This document shows positions 24,702 to 38,582 of a stretch of 64,000 nt of DNA, in pieces. The notes beneath the pieces are model-generated. The model did no database searches. It was not told the origin of the DNA and saw only the letters and a list, made by a program, of their open reading frames with translations. The translations under genes were made by a program, and so were the position numbers. The stretch is taken from NCBI GenBank assembly GCA_003864495.1, contig ML133404.1:23639-87638 (forward strand), given 5' to 3'. The stretch is from Nemopilema nomurai. Taxonomy: Eukaryota; Cnidaria; Scyphozoa; Rhizostomeae; Rhizostomatidae. Each line of letters starts with the position of its first letter. Position 1 is the stretch's first letter.

Positions 24702-25450
24702 GAACAAAACCAAGAAAAGCTTTTTAATCATAGATAAGGAATAGACGCTCTAAAACATTGAACTGCAATTGTGTGCGGTTATACACAAAATCATTCAAGG
24801 AATGCTTTCTCTACATCAGCAGTATGCCATACATTAATAGTAAAGAAATATATTTGTTGAGCAAAAAGTAAATAGTTTTTAATATTGAGCTATACTGCCT
24901 AAAAAAATCATTCTCATAAAATAGAAAAAACTCTCACCTGGAAAATTAAGGGAAAACAAGTGGATATTCATCAGCCTGCTTAAAAGACAAAAGAGTTTTT
25001 GAGACTTTGGCATTTGAGCACATGATAGCATCAATTAGAATTTGCTATTGCCTTTATAGATAGATAGGCTGCCTCAGAGATCTTGGTGGTCAATCTAATC
25101 ACTGTCATTCAGTAGTAGCAAACAGATTACATCACTGGCAGCCAGTTTCAACAATGTTTCAAGCTATTGACAAATATAAACAGAAGTAATAAAATCAATT
25201 AAACCTTGTATTGAAACTCCACATGCTAAGGTGGCCATATTCCTTGCAACAAATGGCAGGTGCACAACCCAAATTCAATGTCTGCCTGAAAAACAAACTA
25301 TTTGTCACTCTCCTTTTATATACAGCAAAAGTACACATTAGACATTAACAAGTTTCTTACTGCAAACTGATTATGGGCTATTCTTACTTCATACATTCCT
25401 TCTTCGCAGTGGATATGTGCAGTTTGCAGATGAATTAGTCTTATTTCCAG

Positions 25451-25544
25451 TGCTCAGATTCTGCCACTATCAATTCCTCTTTTAAAATCAAGGAGTTTCC
25501 TCTCATATGTCCCTATGAGTAATCATCATTGCACTGACAAAATT
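25451..25544. repeat. Dispersed short repeat, copy A
   Basis: Shares GCTCAGATTCTG, CACTATCAATT, TTAAAATCAA and CTCTCATATGTCCCTAT in the same order and orientation with 25824-25924. Other positions are diverged and there is no coding frame. Confidence 0.65.
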
Positions 25545-25607
25545 CATATACTTAATTAGTTTAAACTTGAACGAGAAGCATGAAACAATTTTACTACAAA
25601 TATATAC

Positions 25608-25707
25608 CTTTTCTCAACAACCAGGCAAGTTCTGTAGGTTCATTATTAACTTCTGATTCGTGGAACCAAACGCATGGTACATCGGAAACATAACACGTGG
25701 CAGCCAT
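25608..25707 (-). other. Exon-like segment with ATG and splice donor, unassigned
   Basis: The minus strand reads ATG (25707) then MAATCYVSDVPCVWFHESE, ending in AGAAAAG followed by a GTATAT donor at 25607-25606. The open frame plus donor looks like a first coding exon. The next obvious acceptor on this strand (near 25290) puts a stop in frame, so I could not build a gene from it. Confidence 0.2.
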
Positions 25708-25823
25708 TATTGAAACTTGTGGTTACCTATGGTGAGACAAAAATAATTTCTTAAAAATCACGAAAAACCATCATAATCAACAGCACCTTTTTGATAAGAA
25801 ACTTCAACAAGAATAAAATTCCA

Positions 25824-25924
25824 ACGCTCAGATTCTGCACTATCAATTGCTAAATTAAAATCAAAGAGCATAAAAGCTCTCATATGTCCCTATAAGTCGA
25901 TCATCACAGCGCTGAAACAAAATC
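25824..25924. repeat. Dispersed short repeat, copy B
   Basis: Second copy of the block at 25451-25544, same orientation, about 370 bases away, with substitutions and small indels. Confidence 0.65.
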
Positions 25925-27390
25925 TACAGATCAAACTCAACAAGTAAGCTCCATGCCTTCTAACTTAGAAGTAAAATCAGCAAGAAAAACAGGCCGATTA
26001 TATCTACATTACTCACATTATACGGTGGGCTAAATATATATATATAATTTAATGCACTTGGTGTAAAGAAAGTTTTAGTAAAGCAAGTACCTATATCCTT
26101 GTGCACTTTTGCATTTTCAAATAATAAGTCACAAAACGGGCAAAAAACTAAAGCTAATTACAGACTTCTTGGTGAAATTCCTACACTATAGAGATTATAA
26201 GAGACATCGACAAGAAAATATATCAAAAACGTACAGTTCTAATGCGGTTTAAACTCTGCCATATAGTCCGGTATAAACTGCTGGTTTGTAGATCCATGCT
26301 GCGACTTGAATTCACTTCTCGTCTGCCGCCAAATCGCACATGGTTTGAAGCGGACCTGGTCGACAAAATTGTAGGTGTGACTTTTCTTATTCAGTTTTAG
26401 GCTTTTTACGTGTCCTAACACAAAACCAAACCAGGCATTGACCTGCCACTGCAACCATACGAACGACTGTCTACTATCACGTTAAAGTTACTACCATCCC
26501 ATGGTGTCCATTTTTTTTACCTTCCACTTTTGCTTGGAGACACCATGGTCACACTTAAAGATTTCCAATGCCACCTTCGAATTTATAGCTGCAGTTATTT
26601 TGGATCCTCAATCAGAATGTAAATAGCAAAATTTAGCTAAGTGCCACCAAGAGGTTTTAAATGTGTGGGAAAGCTGCTTCTTTCTTTCTATAACAGGAGT
26701 GTTCTGTTGGGCCTGGCCCTCAAACTTGCTCAGGGTAGTTAAGTACGTCCTCAACACAGACATCGCGGCAGAATTGCTGCCAGAATTTCAATCACTTTTG
26801 ATATCAAGTTCTTATGGCCGACAGTTGATCAACGGCACCAATGAACGTGATTTTGCTAGAACTTTGTGGAACATTAACCTAGGAACAATGAATCCTGGAG
26901 AGGCAAGGTACCGCGCTATAAAACCACCTCTAGAGCACACTCAATCCATCTGGCCTAAATTTCTTAATTAGTACTTTAGACAACGACATTTACAGAACAT
27001 TCACACGTTGGACTTTAGATTCGAACAAATTCTGCGGACATACCATGCCTTTTACTGTCATCATAACTGCCACTACTTGACTGTCTTCACACATGGTCGA
27101 GAGAGACTTTTCGCACGTGAAGAGCTATTTATACTACTCGAGAATTCTGGGATACCTGAAGGATTGTGGGATTGCAGCAGCCGCACGAAGATTCAGAGCG
27201 AGGCACGGTCAATAAATCAATAATTTCGAAAGTGTGTCATCTCGTGATTGCCTTCCTGTTTACTAGCGTTTTCACGTGCTGTCAATTCAGAAATAACCAA
27301 CCTGTTAAATGTAAGGAATTGGTAGAAAATTACGCCGCAAAGTGCCGGGTCTTTTGCTGTGTCTGCAGTTTAAGTAGAGGAGTTTGCATC

Positions 27391-30300
27391 ATGCCCAAAT
27401 CACCCGGCTGCAAGGTCATACAGAGGATGGTACTTCTGTTTGTGATCGTTGGCAGTAGTTGTTTGTCAATTCAAGCGAGATCAAGGGACGGAAAACTTTC
27501 GATTATTAATTCAGATGACCATCCCGAAGCTAAGAAGAAGCAGGAGGTTTGTTACGATTTTCTGGAGTCGTGGGGAAGGGGGTGCATGAAATGGTAAACA
27601 AATCAAAACATCAGTCTTGAAGAAATATCTGTATTTTTTATTACCGCTCCTATACCTAGCAGTAAGTTACTCAGAATTAAATGAAAATAGGAAGAAAGTA
27701 AATGTTGCTGGTAAAATACCCGGGTGCCAAGCAATGTCTAGAAAACTTCCTTTTAGGAAGTCAATTTTCGTGTCAAAGCAACCTGGCTTGCACAGAGACT
27801 TTCTGCATTTCTCACGGCAGATTTTTTGTAACTAATTGGCGATATTCTTGTTACAACATTTAAGACTTTATGAACTTTCCGCATGATGAATAATGATAAA
27901 GATAACTGGTTATTGCGTAGAATCTAAATTTTAATCCATTCTGAAAATTTTTGCATCCACTTCATAGCTTTCGTTTCATATAAACGTTTTTTTACGTTTT
28001 TTGTGGTCAAAATACCCCAAATTTGATTGGTGATTATTCTTCTTCATAACCTGCTTATTTACATAAATCTGTTTTTCTCATCATAAGGTTGACTGCGCAG
28101 ATGTCAGGGGCTTCAACTCTTCTTACCAGTGCTGCTTTGTCAAAGACACAAGTGATTGCAGATACTCATCTGGCTTTATCCAATACAACAACCTTGTTTT
28201 CTGTTATTTCAAAGGCTATTCCTCATGGGCATTAGTAATCCTAGTAAGTTGTTAATTATAATTTACTAAGCATTCTGCCACATTATGTGGTATACTCATA
28301 ACTGTTTTAAATCTGTTCTAGTTGGACCTTTAATGACAGTATACAACAAATGGTCTGATTTCATTCATCAATTTACCTTTCATTAACTTTTCCTGTGTCT
28401 AGGCTTAACTTGTTTACATTGAAATGCAAGTCAATTATGTTCAATTCAGTGATGTTACTAGGGCTAGTCATAACAAGATCTCCATGCATCATGTTATCTC
28501 CATGCAAATCATGCTGATCTAGGCTAATGCTCAATCTGCCTAGAAAATTATCTGTTGGTATTCACATGTTGGCTTTTAATATGATAGTATTTTGAAGATA
28601 ATTGGAATTTCAAAATTCAGTTTTTGTTCAATAGTCCTATAGGTTTCAAGGGTGTATATTATGCCCAGGGATAGAAGACCTATTTTTGTTATTTATAAAA
28701 TTATTCTTGAACTTTGAATTTTTGCTGCTCTTTTTAATCATTTATGATTTGTGTTGAAAGATAATTCTATTCTTTTTAGCTTCTTTTGTTGGTTTATCTT
28801 TTCATTGCTCTTGGCCTCACAGCAGAAAAATTGTATGTTTATTTTCGTTTTATTTGAAGAACATGGATGATTTTTTAATGCTTTGTAATATGAATATTGT
28901 TGTTGAATTGTCAATGGTTGAAAATTAACAATTAAAAGAGGTTTTAAAGAAGGAAAACAAAAGAGAATCTTATGATGACTTTTAACCGTGGGTTTGGAAA
29001 TTGAAAGTCAAGAAGGCAAGGAAATGATCATGTTTCAGTATCTTTTCTTGAACAATGACTTTCATTATCTCAATCCGAGTTTATTTTTTGCTAGCAGTTG
29101 ATAAGTATCTCTTCTGTTTATGTAACTTGGCTTGCAAGCTTGATATTTGCCAATTCATCGCACTTCTAGTTTCTGTCCGTGTTTGAAGACATTCTCCAAA
29201 GCCCTTCACATGAGTGATAGTGTTGCAGTATCCTTTTCAACACCAATCATTTCTCTTTCATGACATTGTCATGTTAAATCAGGCATGTGTAGTAGAGATC
29301 AAGTAACAAATTCTTTTTAAATTTCACAAGCTCTCTGTGCTAAAGCAACAGTCATATGGCCAGATTGACATCTACGAGGAAGTTTAAAGATAATTTTATT
29401 TCCTGGTTGGTTGTTTCCCTGCACTCTCTATGAATTTTGTTATTTCTTGTCAAAATGCCTTGCTTGTACTACTATCCTGAAAACTGCTTTGAAGAAGCTG
29501 TTTAAGAACTTCTTTAGGAAAAGTGAAGTAGGAGCTGGCTACTTGTATAAATGGTTGTAATGTACATGATATCAAACAATTTTCAACTAGAGATTTAATA
29601 GGGGAAGGGCTTTGTACTCTGGCCCCTAATAACCACCACAGTTTAAACAGTAATTTGTCAGAGACAAATTTTTTTGAGGAAAATGTGCATTCTGTTTATC
29701 GTTTTGCCTTTACAAAATACAGGGAGTCACACTTCTTGCTCTTGGCAATGGAGCTCCTGATATTTTCAGCGTTTTAGCTGCTTTGACATCCAAAGGACAA
29801 AACAGTTCTGCTCTTGCTTTCCAGGAGTTGTTTGGTTAGTTTTGCTCCGCTTTCAAACCTCATTTAAACTTTTTTTGTTTCCAGCTGTCACAGACAGAAT
29901 ACCTTAGTGTAGTTCCATGGAATGAAAGTTTTTTGAGGAAGATTGGGTGCCTTAAAAAACGTGCCCAGAACTTCAAGCATCTGAAAGAGATGAGAATTAT
30001 TTATCTGTAGGGCCTCAGTTCTTCCGGGACTCAGTGGGCCTAAATGGGCCTCAATTCTGAAGTTGACGTCAGGGCCTCATTTCTGCGGGGCCTCACTTCT
30101 GTTTTAAGACATACTTTGTTCCCATCACGTCATTGCTGACTTGGAATCCTCCTAGTGCATTTTCTTCAAATTTTTCTAAAAGCCCCAAATGCGGATGTTG
30201 ATTGAAGCTTTTTAGAGAGAAAAATGCGAAGATAATTTCACCTTGTTTCAGGCGCGGGGATTTTTGTGACTACCGTAGTGGCTGGCAGTATCCAGTTACG

Positions 30301-33300
30301 GAACTCCTTCAAAGTGGCAAGAAGGCCATTTATTCGCGACCTTGTCTTTTACTTGAGCGCGGTCAGCTGGACATTCGCTGTCATGTATCGGAAAAGCATT
30401 CAGACCGCTGAAGCCATTGGTATGAAAAGCAGCATATCTTACAAGCATTTAATTCTCCGTTGTTGTTAACGCTCTGCCTGTTTGCGTGCTCTCAATTCAC
30501 TCAACGCAGTTTCCCTCCTCTCATAGGCTTCATCGTTCTCTATGTCATCTACGTCACACTCGTTATCGCGGGCCAAGCTGTAAATAGGACCATCAGAGCG
30601 AGGCGGGCAACTTCCATCTCAACAGAGCGTATCGTTAATCCGGGAAGTGAGAGTAAAAGTTTAGAAAGAGAACACACTACAGGTAGCAATTAATGGATTT
30701 CTGGGTATCTATTTTTGCCATTGCCGTTGTTTTTTAAATCGATATTCCCCGCCAGATTCCAATTGCAGTTGCCAGTTGTTGCTGTTGTTGTTGTCAATAT
30801 CCAGTAAAGAGAGGCTCCCCACTTTTTACCTAGAGGCACGTGAAAGTTGACGCAATGATTCCAGAGTTTGCTACAAGCTTTAGAAGCTGCTATCTGTAGA
30901 CAACCAAAGTCCTTGAAAGTAACCCACTCATTGAACGAAATCTATGGACGTTTCGGTAGTAATTTAAGGCACTACCTTGTTCAGATATCTGTCATTATAA
31001 AACATCATAAAACATGTCCACAGTATAATGAAATTACAAAGTATTTATTTACACATAGGTTAAGTTTGGTTTTGGACATTTACTCCGGTAACTATTCCTC
31101 TTGGGCATAGTTCAAAGTGTAAGTCATTTCTTTTAATTCCTGTAAGCAGATGTTTCTAGCAGGGGACAGCCCCGACGTAGGGATTTCATCACCGATCTTG
31201 ATGCGAGTGCAGATTTCACGGAATTCGACCATGGCAACCGATTCCACGTGGCTGGAGCTCAGCATCGTCATCACGATGCAGTTAATAGCATCAGCAATAC
31301 AACGACTGGAGAAAACGAAGGTACTTTATTTTAGAATTCTTATTCAAGACTCGTTTTCTTTAGAGAAAAGCAATTGGGCTTGGAGGCTACTCATAAACCT
31401 TCATATGTTTATCCTTTCTTTTTGCCTATATTTCGATAGTTTTTATTTTCTCCTATTATGCTATAACATTGAATTTGTCGAAGTAAATGTTAGCTTTGCT
31501 CTGACTTTTTATTTTGTCCGTCAACAGATCTTGTACAAGATAACGAAGATTTCCCTGATGAGAATATTTCTGAAAGGCTAACTGGATTCGCTTATAAAGA
31601 ATGGAAAACGAAGGCTTTGTTCTGGAAGTTTTTTGACGTTTTCAAGGTAGTTTCCTTTCTAATTGCTTAAGACAAGAAACGAAGCAGCGATCCTTGGTGG
31701 GAGATTTTGTTGAATCGAAGGCTTTTTTAACAGTTTAAACGACATCTTATGAAATGTCCAAGAAAATGACTTTACACTTATAAGACAAGATCTTTTAATA
31801 CTACCCATGCCAAAGCAATGTCTGTGAAATTTTAATTATTTTGGAAATGTCTACTTACTGCAAATTTTCTTCTATTAGGTTTCATCTAAGTATTGGAAAC
31901 TTCATAAGATACCATTAATATATTTTTTTACATTTTATTGTTTGCCTCTCAACAAAACCCCAGTAATTCGGCGAACTTTTCACTCTGAAGTTATCCCAAC
32001 ACACCGACACCCCTAAACATATACAATTGTTCCTATGATGTTTAACATTGCAAACTAGTACTTAGCTCTTTCTTGTGCTTGTAGGTTCCTTTGGAGGTCG
32101 TTCTGAGTCTTACCAATCCTGTGATTGATGTTGATGTTAAAGGCTACCGATGGAACAAACCCCTGATCATGTTCCAGTGTCTCGTCAGTCCAGTTACCTG
32201 TGCCTTCATCACTACAGGTGATTCGCTTTTGTCCTAATGCCAAGCTTTTAATACTAAAAAGCATGAATTTTTTCTGCAATAGAATATTGCTTTGTCAATT
32301 AGGGTAGTGAAGTTTTATAGATTTCGATAGTTTATATTTTTCATGCTCTGAAATGGTGACATGCAATCGATCAACCGACCAATCGACCAACTGATCAACC
32401 AATCAATCGATTACCCGATAAATCAATCAACCTTTAAGTCATTGCCAATGACGACTTTTATTTCTTTGTCATTCCCTGTTAGTTCCACCCAAACAGTTCT
32501 CATCTTTCGGTCAATTTTTAAGACAGCTCCACAAATTTATATGCATTGCACAGAGTCTAACCCGGCTTTTAACAAAACACCATTTTTGTAGATGCGTTTA
32601 TTAATGTTGTTGAGGGCATTGTGGTCTGGGAGATACTGTTAATTATTGGAGCAGTTTTTGCCCTGACAATTATGCTGACAACTTCAAGGCAGAAGCCCCC
32701 CAGATTCCATTTCGTAAGTTTCCAGATAAATATTATACTCGTCGTTACAATACTAAACATTATGATTTTTGCATACTTATTTCGACCGGCTCTCCTCAGA
32801 TTATGTACATTTTGGAAAATGACCAAAAGTAGACCAAATCAATAGCCAATTCTGGATCGAAAGACAAATGAGAGTCTTATGATTGGCCATGTTATGACCG
32901 TATTTTAGAAGTATAATGGTTCCACTCGATGCTTACAATTCTTTAGCCTTAATACAGTATATCAAAAATACAACGTTATCATTTAACTGGATATTTCATA
33001 TAGACATATATTTTGTACCGCTAGACTTTATAAAGGCACAGAACACAGAAATCTGATTTTGTTAACTTTAAGCACTTTTTGTCTGACAAGAAAATCAATT
33101 GATACATATTGAAATATTCTCGTTTCTTGTCATTACACAATGTTATGACTCAATGTTCCTTCAATGTAGACTGCTGTTTTCTCTTGTAGTTTTTCATAGC
33201 CAAATAAGTTGTTTAGGACTAAACAATTTTCTTGTAGTTATTTGCGATGGCTGGCTTCATTGTTTCCGTCATTTGGATCTACGCTATAGCACAAGAGATT

Positions 33301-35797
33301 GTCAATCTACTCAAGGTAATGACGAGTTTCGCTTACAATTATTCTGCTGGAGTAACAGGCCCATAGTTAAATTCGCTGTCTCATCGCTAGGGGATAACTC
33401 CTGCGTCTCCAATAGGCCTTTCGTGCAATGCTGGCGGTCTGCTACGCTGGCACTCGACTTTTTCAAGACATTGGCCTAATACACATACAATCCTATGCCG
33501 CGAACCTATACCGATTACTCATTTCTATTTACCAGCGCCAAATATCAGCCCTAATGTTGCAGTTTCTGTGATTTGGCTTGTTTCCTGCCGCTTGTTTTTT
33601 TTACGGTAATTAGAAGCCATACTTGTTAAGCGAGCCCCAAGAAGATTGTGTAGAATGCTTTCAAAGGTGGACACAAAGTCCTTTTTCATGCATACCAGTC
33701 TTTGTTTTAAAACAAACTTACATTAAAAACCAGGATCAGAGTAGTGTCTCTGAATTATACCTTTTTCGCGTTTTATTCCATGGGAGACATAATTTCCTTG
33801 CTAATCCGGTCTCTCGCTTTCCTCAGACATTGGGAGTGGCGCTAGGCATAAGCAACGCTGTCCTTGGCCTGACAATTTTGGCCTGGGGTAACAGTATTGG
33901 AGGTATGCGACTTACTTCTTTCTTTCCTCTTACATTTTCAATTTGTAGCTTATAATTTAATGATTAGATACTGATATCATGGACCAGATGAGAGGAAGAG
34001 ACTTTAAGATGAAAGGAACAAGACTAACTTTAGTTTCATCATTTTTCGCCAGCCTTATTGCCATTATCTAGACATCGCACGAAAGTTAAGTTAGAGAGAG
34101 AGCGTTAGACCCTCCACGCCATGGTGCTGTTGTCAAAGAACAGATATCCCCCTCTAGCGAGTGATGTCTCACTTGTGACTTTCTAAATGCTTGCTACGTC
34201 CAGTTACTGTGACTGGCTGACCATCTTAATGTCAGCCAAGAAACTGTTTCATGACTAAGGATGTATTAATGTCCGAGTTTATCATTAAAGGTATTTTTTT
34301 TATTTTCCTTCCTTGTTAAACTGGCTTTCAGTATCAAATACGTTGTGTTAGTGAATGCAAGTGGAGAAAATATATGATGACCGTGACCGGATAAATGGAT
34401 AAATGGTTGTTTCTCCAAGTAGCAAATTTCACACTACGCAGTGCTAAACTTCGAATTACCACTGATAATGCAATAATGGAGGTTGACTAAACTGACTTTT
34501 CGTATCAGGTAACCATTAAAAGGCTGATCACTGAGCAACCGGCATTTGTTCTGAGCCGGTTAGTGCAACACCCATTTTTCCTAAGAGAAATCTTCACAAA
34601 GAAGCAGCAAAAGATGTCAATATTCTTCCTTTTCAGATTTCATATCGAATATGGCCATGGCTAAAAATGGGGCACCGCGCATGGCAATCGCAGCATGTTA
34701 TGGTGGACCGCTGCTCAGTATCCTTTGCCAAAAATTCGACATCTTGCGATATCTTTGGTTTTTTTAAAGTCCTTTTGATGATAAAGTCCTTTATTTGTTT
34801 TATGCGAAATGAAAGTTGCTAAAGATGTATATGATGGTTTTTTAGACCTTCTTCGATGTTTAGGTACTTCCTGTATCTCTTTAGTTTAGCTCGTATATGG
34901 ATTTCTACTTATGTAACCAAACTAATAAAAACATAAAAGGGGAACTTACTTTTTTTAAATTTGATGTTCTAATGACAGTGCTTTTGCCAAAATACAGTGT
35001 CCGTTGTTTATGTTGTGTTCAGTCTTTTTGCTTATTGATTTTTTGCCGTCCTTTTGTCCTTGTCTGTCCCATGTTTCACCTTAAGACATTTTCAGACATG
35101 GTATTGGGCGTTGGCATATCGTGCACGTTTTCATCCCTCACTCATAACGGTTATGTAGTGGTACGTATCACGCGTTTGCTAATAGATGATATCGCAGATA
35201 TCTGAATGTCTAATAGCAGTCAGGCCTGCCCTTCTAGGATGGCCTCAGAAATTGACTGAACCAAGCTGTGATATTGCTTCGGTGTTAATTTGAATTTCTA
35301 CGAAAAAATTATCAGAATCGTTAAAATGGCTTTAAAATTCGTTGGCTGTTGTCTTCATGTAGAATCACTTTCTTCCAATTACTGCCTCGGTTATTGACAT
35401 TCTTCTAATTGTTACCTGTCCAATAATTGTATTCATGTATTTAACTTGGTTTCATGTCTTTGCTTTTCTGCACTTTGTCCTAGCATCATTTACCAAGAGA
35501 GGTGCCCAGCAAATAATATTCTTTGTTGCAAGGGTTTTGTTCTTTCAACGCAATTTAATATTCACAGTCTTTAGGTTACTTTATTGCTCAGCATTGGTTT
35601 TTGTTTCCTTCCAGCTCATCCGTGGTCACTTGCAATACATATTGTCCACTGCGTTCCTTGGCGCCAGTCTCATAACTGCCCTGGTTTTTCTGCCCGTTTT
35701 AAAGTTCAATACCTCAAAGCTAGTTGGTGTAACTCTTATTATTATTTACCTCGCTTATTTAACGGTTTCGATGCTTAATGAATTCGTCTTTCAATGA
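27391..35797 (+). CDS. SLC8B1: Mitochondrial Na+/Ca2+(Li+) exchanger NCLX, 16 coding exons
   Basis: Exons: 27391-27546, 28088-28243, 28780-28832, 29170-29227, 29723-29834, 30252-30419, 30527-30682, 31150-31320, 31528-31646, 32085-32217, 32592-32713, 33238-33315, 33827-33902, 34637-34717, 35096-35160 and 35615-35797. They sum to 1887 bases, every junction keeps phase, and the product is 628 aa (human is ~584 from memory). The N-terminus has a hydrophobic leader (MVLLFVIVGSSCLSIQA), then a Cys-rich region (VDCADVRGFNSSYQCCF) as in NCLX. The first ion-binding alpha repeat is GVTLLALGNGAPDIFS; the second is GLTILAWGNSIG followed by DF in the next exon. A hydrophilic loop lies between (exons 7-9, with KALFWKFFDVFK). 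The protein exports Ca2+ from the mitochondrial matrix in exchange for Na+ or Li+. ATG 27391 is chosen because it directly precedes the leader; the internal ATG at 27427 is an alternative. The middle of the last intron is open but not homologous. Confidence 0.93.
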
Positions 35798-35874
35798 GAT
35801 ACGGGCTGTATAGCCCTGTAAATTAATGATAACCTTGCATGAAGTTTAAAATAATTCATTTCAAAACGACGCTG

Positions 35875-35880
35875 AATAAA
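35875..35880 (+). terminator. Polyadenylation signal AATAAA for SLC8B1
   Basis: AATAAA lies 78 bases after the SLC8B1 stop codon, with T-rich sequence downstream (~35917 on). The position suits a short 3' UTR; this is inferred from sequence only. Confidence 0.5.
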
Positions 35881-38582
35881 CATACCATTCTATGGTATCA
35901 TGGTTATTAAATTTAGTCACCTTTTTACAAAGAATGTCCTGTTAGAGTTTTTATCGTTTTTTTATCATTTGTCGTTTTAAAAGGGTGCTTATTTTAATTT
36001 ATTTTTGGACTTTTTTTGTTTACCCGATGCATCTTTTTCAAGTCATCTAGAATTATCCTTGTATAAAACTTGGTGCTACTGGGTAAGCTTTTGACCGTGG
36101 TATAAGTAGATATTTTTTTGGGATAAGAATCCTTTCAAACGATCTGCTTTGCTTGTAAATCTTTTTCATCATTTGACTTTTTATCGAGTCAGTAATTCCA
36201 ACTTTATTTTCAGCATAGGAGTCAACTTAGTGTCCTGCGTTCTATTCAATTTTTTCATTCCCCTAAATTACAAATATCTCTAAATTATGAAAATTTTAAG
36301 TTTGGATATCCGCCTGATTATTTCAGCAGTTTTTACAAGTCACGTAGACAATCTACGATCCTCGATAGAGCAGAATCACATTTTTCAACTGTAGCCTAGC
36401 TTTTTGAAAAATGTTGTGATCAGTTAGTTAACTTAGTAACTGGATATTCAGTCAAGATGATAATGTTGACCGTTATCACGTATACCCACTGAGAAGAAGT
36501 GTCGCTGGAAAAATTGCGATAGGCCCACAGTAAGCCATGTGCTCCCCCAAGAGACTAAGTACAGTATTAATCCGTTTTTTTATTTGAGTATTTGTGTGAA
36601 TACAACTATTTTAAATAGCACTGCCTAGAGAAGCAAGGCGTAATCACAGTTTTATGACGTCATCTTGACCATCTGACTTGGTCAGCGCGTCTTTGATCAT
36701 AATAATCATCATAATAGCTAATCACTGATTTCGCAGCATCACCATTTTTTTTTTGTTAATCGAAGCTGATCATTAACCATTTATCATACATTAATCATCA
36801 CAACATAGCAAATTTTATAATTTCCTACACTGTATATTTTATATTCTATATTATCGTCTTTAATAGAGTGGGTATGACACATTTCCCATGTCACTAATTT
36901 GGATAAATGAACCCAATTCTTGTAATGCGTTAGGTTTAGTTGTTGACTTTTCCTCATTTTGTAATTATTCAATGATGATCATACCGACCGTAGTCATGAT
37001 AATTCATTGACAATTTAATTACCTGAAAGGATTATTGTAAATATGTGTTTTATCAATTGATCACCTCTATGGTGAAATATTTGCTTTTAAGGTTATCTAG
37101 AATGGCTTTTACATAAAGAATCTCTTTGCATTTATGTAATCAGATGTATTGTATGCTTAAATCATGCAAACTTTCCACGGATTCGTCTGCTTTTTCTGCA
37201 TCAGACCTCATAACGAGTTGACGCTCTCTGTGGATACTATTCCGCTAACACAACCACCCCCCCCCTCCTTTAAACTCTGCCATTCTATAAATTTCCCGCC
37301 AAACTTTCTTTGTTCATCTGCATGAAGATATTGAAATTCAGTAACGAATTTTGCTTTTGCCGCGTAAATGAAACCGACCAGCAAGAATTTCTACTGTTTG
37401 AAATTAGGTGCGCATGTAGCAGAGGGGTAGTTTTTGGATTGTGGAGGAATAATTTGCCCAATGCGAAAATGTGACCCTGTACCTACGTTTGTTAATCTGC
37501 TAGTTTCAGAACAACGCAAAATAGCTTTTCATCGCAAGAAAGCCTGCAGGTAGTTTGATCCCACCACTGACACGACTCTTTTCAAACGTAGTGCGACAAC
37601 CACTTTGCTGCTGTCTTAACTCTTACATAGGCCCGAACAGTGATGACCAGTTGTACCCAGGCCTCGAAAGCAGCTTTATTTGATATTTGTTATTTTGATT
37701 TGCCAGTGTCGAAGTCGCCAGTGTGAACAGTGTCGAAGTCGCTAGTCGATGTCAAGTATGAGCAAAGTCAGTGTTGTGTGCGTTTTTAACCTTCCGTTGT
37801 TTTAATTGACAAATACTTTCCATGACAAATATGACAAGTAGATTGTAAGCATATACCAACATAGCTCACTTTCTTACTTTCAGGTAATTAATGATAATTA
37901 GCTAGTTACATTTAGTTTACTACAGTAGCCTTTTGCCGCAAACTTTGAAAAGCGTCATTCGCTCCACCTGAAGGCATCCTGCTTCTTGCTTAGCCTTGCG
38001 CAGGGGTTCAGGAGGGCTGCGGAATGCGCTAGCTGACCTGAAAATGTTTGCATCATCAATCATACAGTGTTGCAATGTGTCCAAAAGACTTTTAGAAGGG
38101 GTCGGCAAACTGCTACTGAATATTTGTTGATACATTGTGAACAGTTAATGGTCAATGGTTTAAGCGAATTTACAATGTTGGAAAATGTACATGGTACTAT
38201 GAAATGTTTAGAAGATTAATTAGCGAGGGCTGGATTTTCAGATGGCTCCTCCAAGCAGACTGCTCCAAACAACGCTCAATAACGTGGTATATCATCTCTT
38301 CACATAAGACTGTATTTTCTAGAGTGATTTCATTAGCAGTAGATCATCTAGATGATTTTCATGGAAAGTTCATTTTGAACAAAACTTTATATACTCGTAG
38401 CGGCTTCTTACTCTACTGAACTTCAAAAGTCAAAAATTTTAAGGATCATAGTAATTTCTTTTTAGAAACTTGTTTGTTTAGTAGAATTAAAAGAATAAAA
38501 GAATCACAGTTTAGCTTTCTGTTTTGCGAGTTAAAGAATAATTTAGTCTATGAAGATGTGCCCTGGGAGCAAGTCGCGAGGC
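35881..38582. other. Intergenic, nothing recognised
   Basis: AT-rich sequence between SLC8B1 and the first Brinker-domain gene. It has a poly-C tract near 37256-37265 and a CRE-type TGACGTCA near 36655. No coding region resembles a known family. Confidence 0.5.

Larger units (their letters stand above)
21890..27390. other. Intergenic region with repeats and exon-like fragments
   Basis: About 5.5 kb with no gene I can name. It contains a palindrome-ended repeat in two copies (24350-24431, 24617-24701), a second repeated block (25451-25544, 25824-25924), an exon-like minus-strand segment at 25608-25707, and a TATA-like sequence near 26917 about 470 bases upstream of the SLC8B1 start codon. Confidence 0.5.

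Noticed and set aside
27617..27835. Open frame with a signal-peptide-like start in SLC8B1 intron 1
   Set aside because: It has no ATG at its start (TTG) and no homology; it is intronic.
34897..35205. 102-codon frame around an SLC8B1 exon
   Set aside because: Only 35096-35160 matches NCLX; the rest is intron that happens to be open, and it has a good acceptor before the exon.
35435..35614. Hydrophobic open frame directly upstream of the last SLC8B1 exon
   Set aside because: Not homologous to NCLX. A clean acceptor at 35614 joins exon 15 to the homologous last exon in phase.
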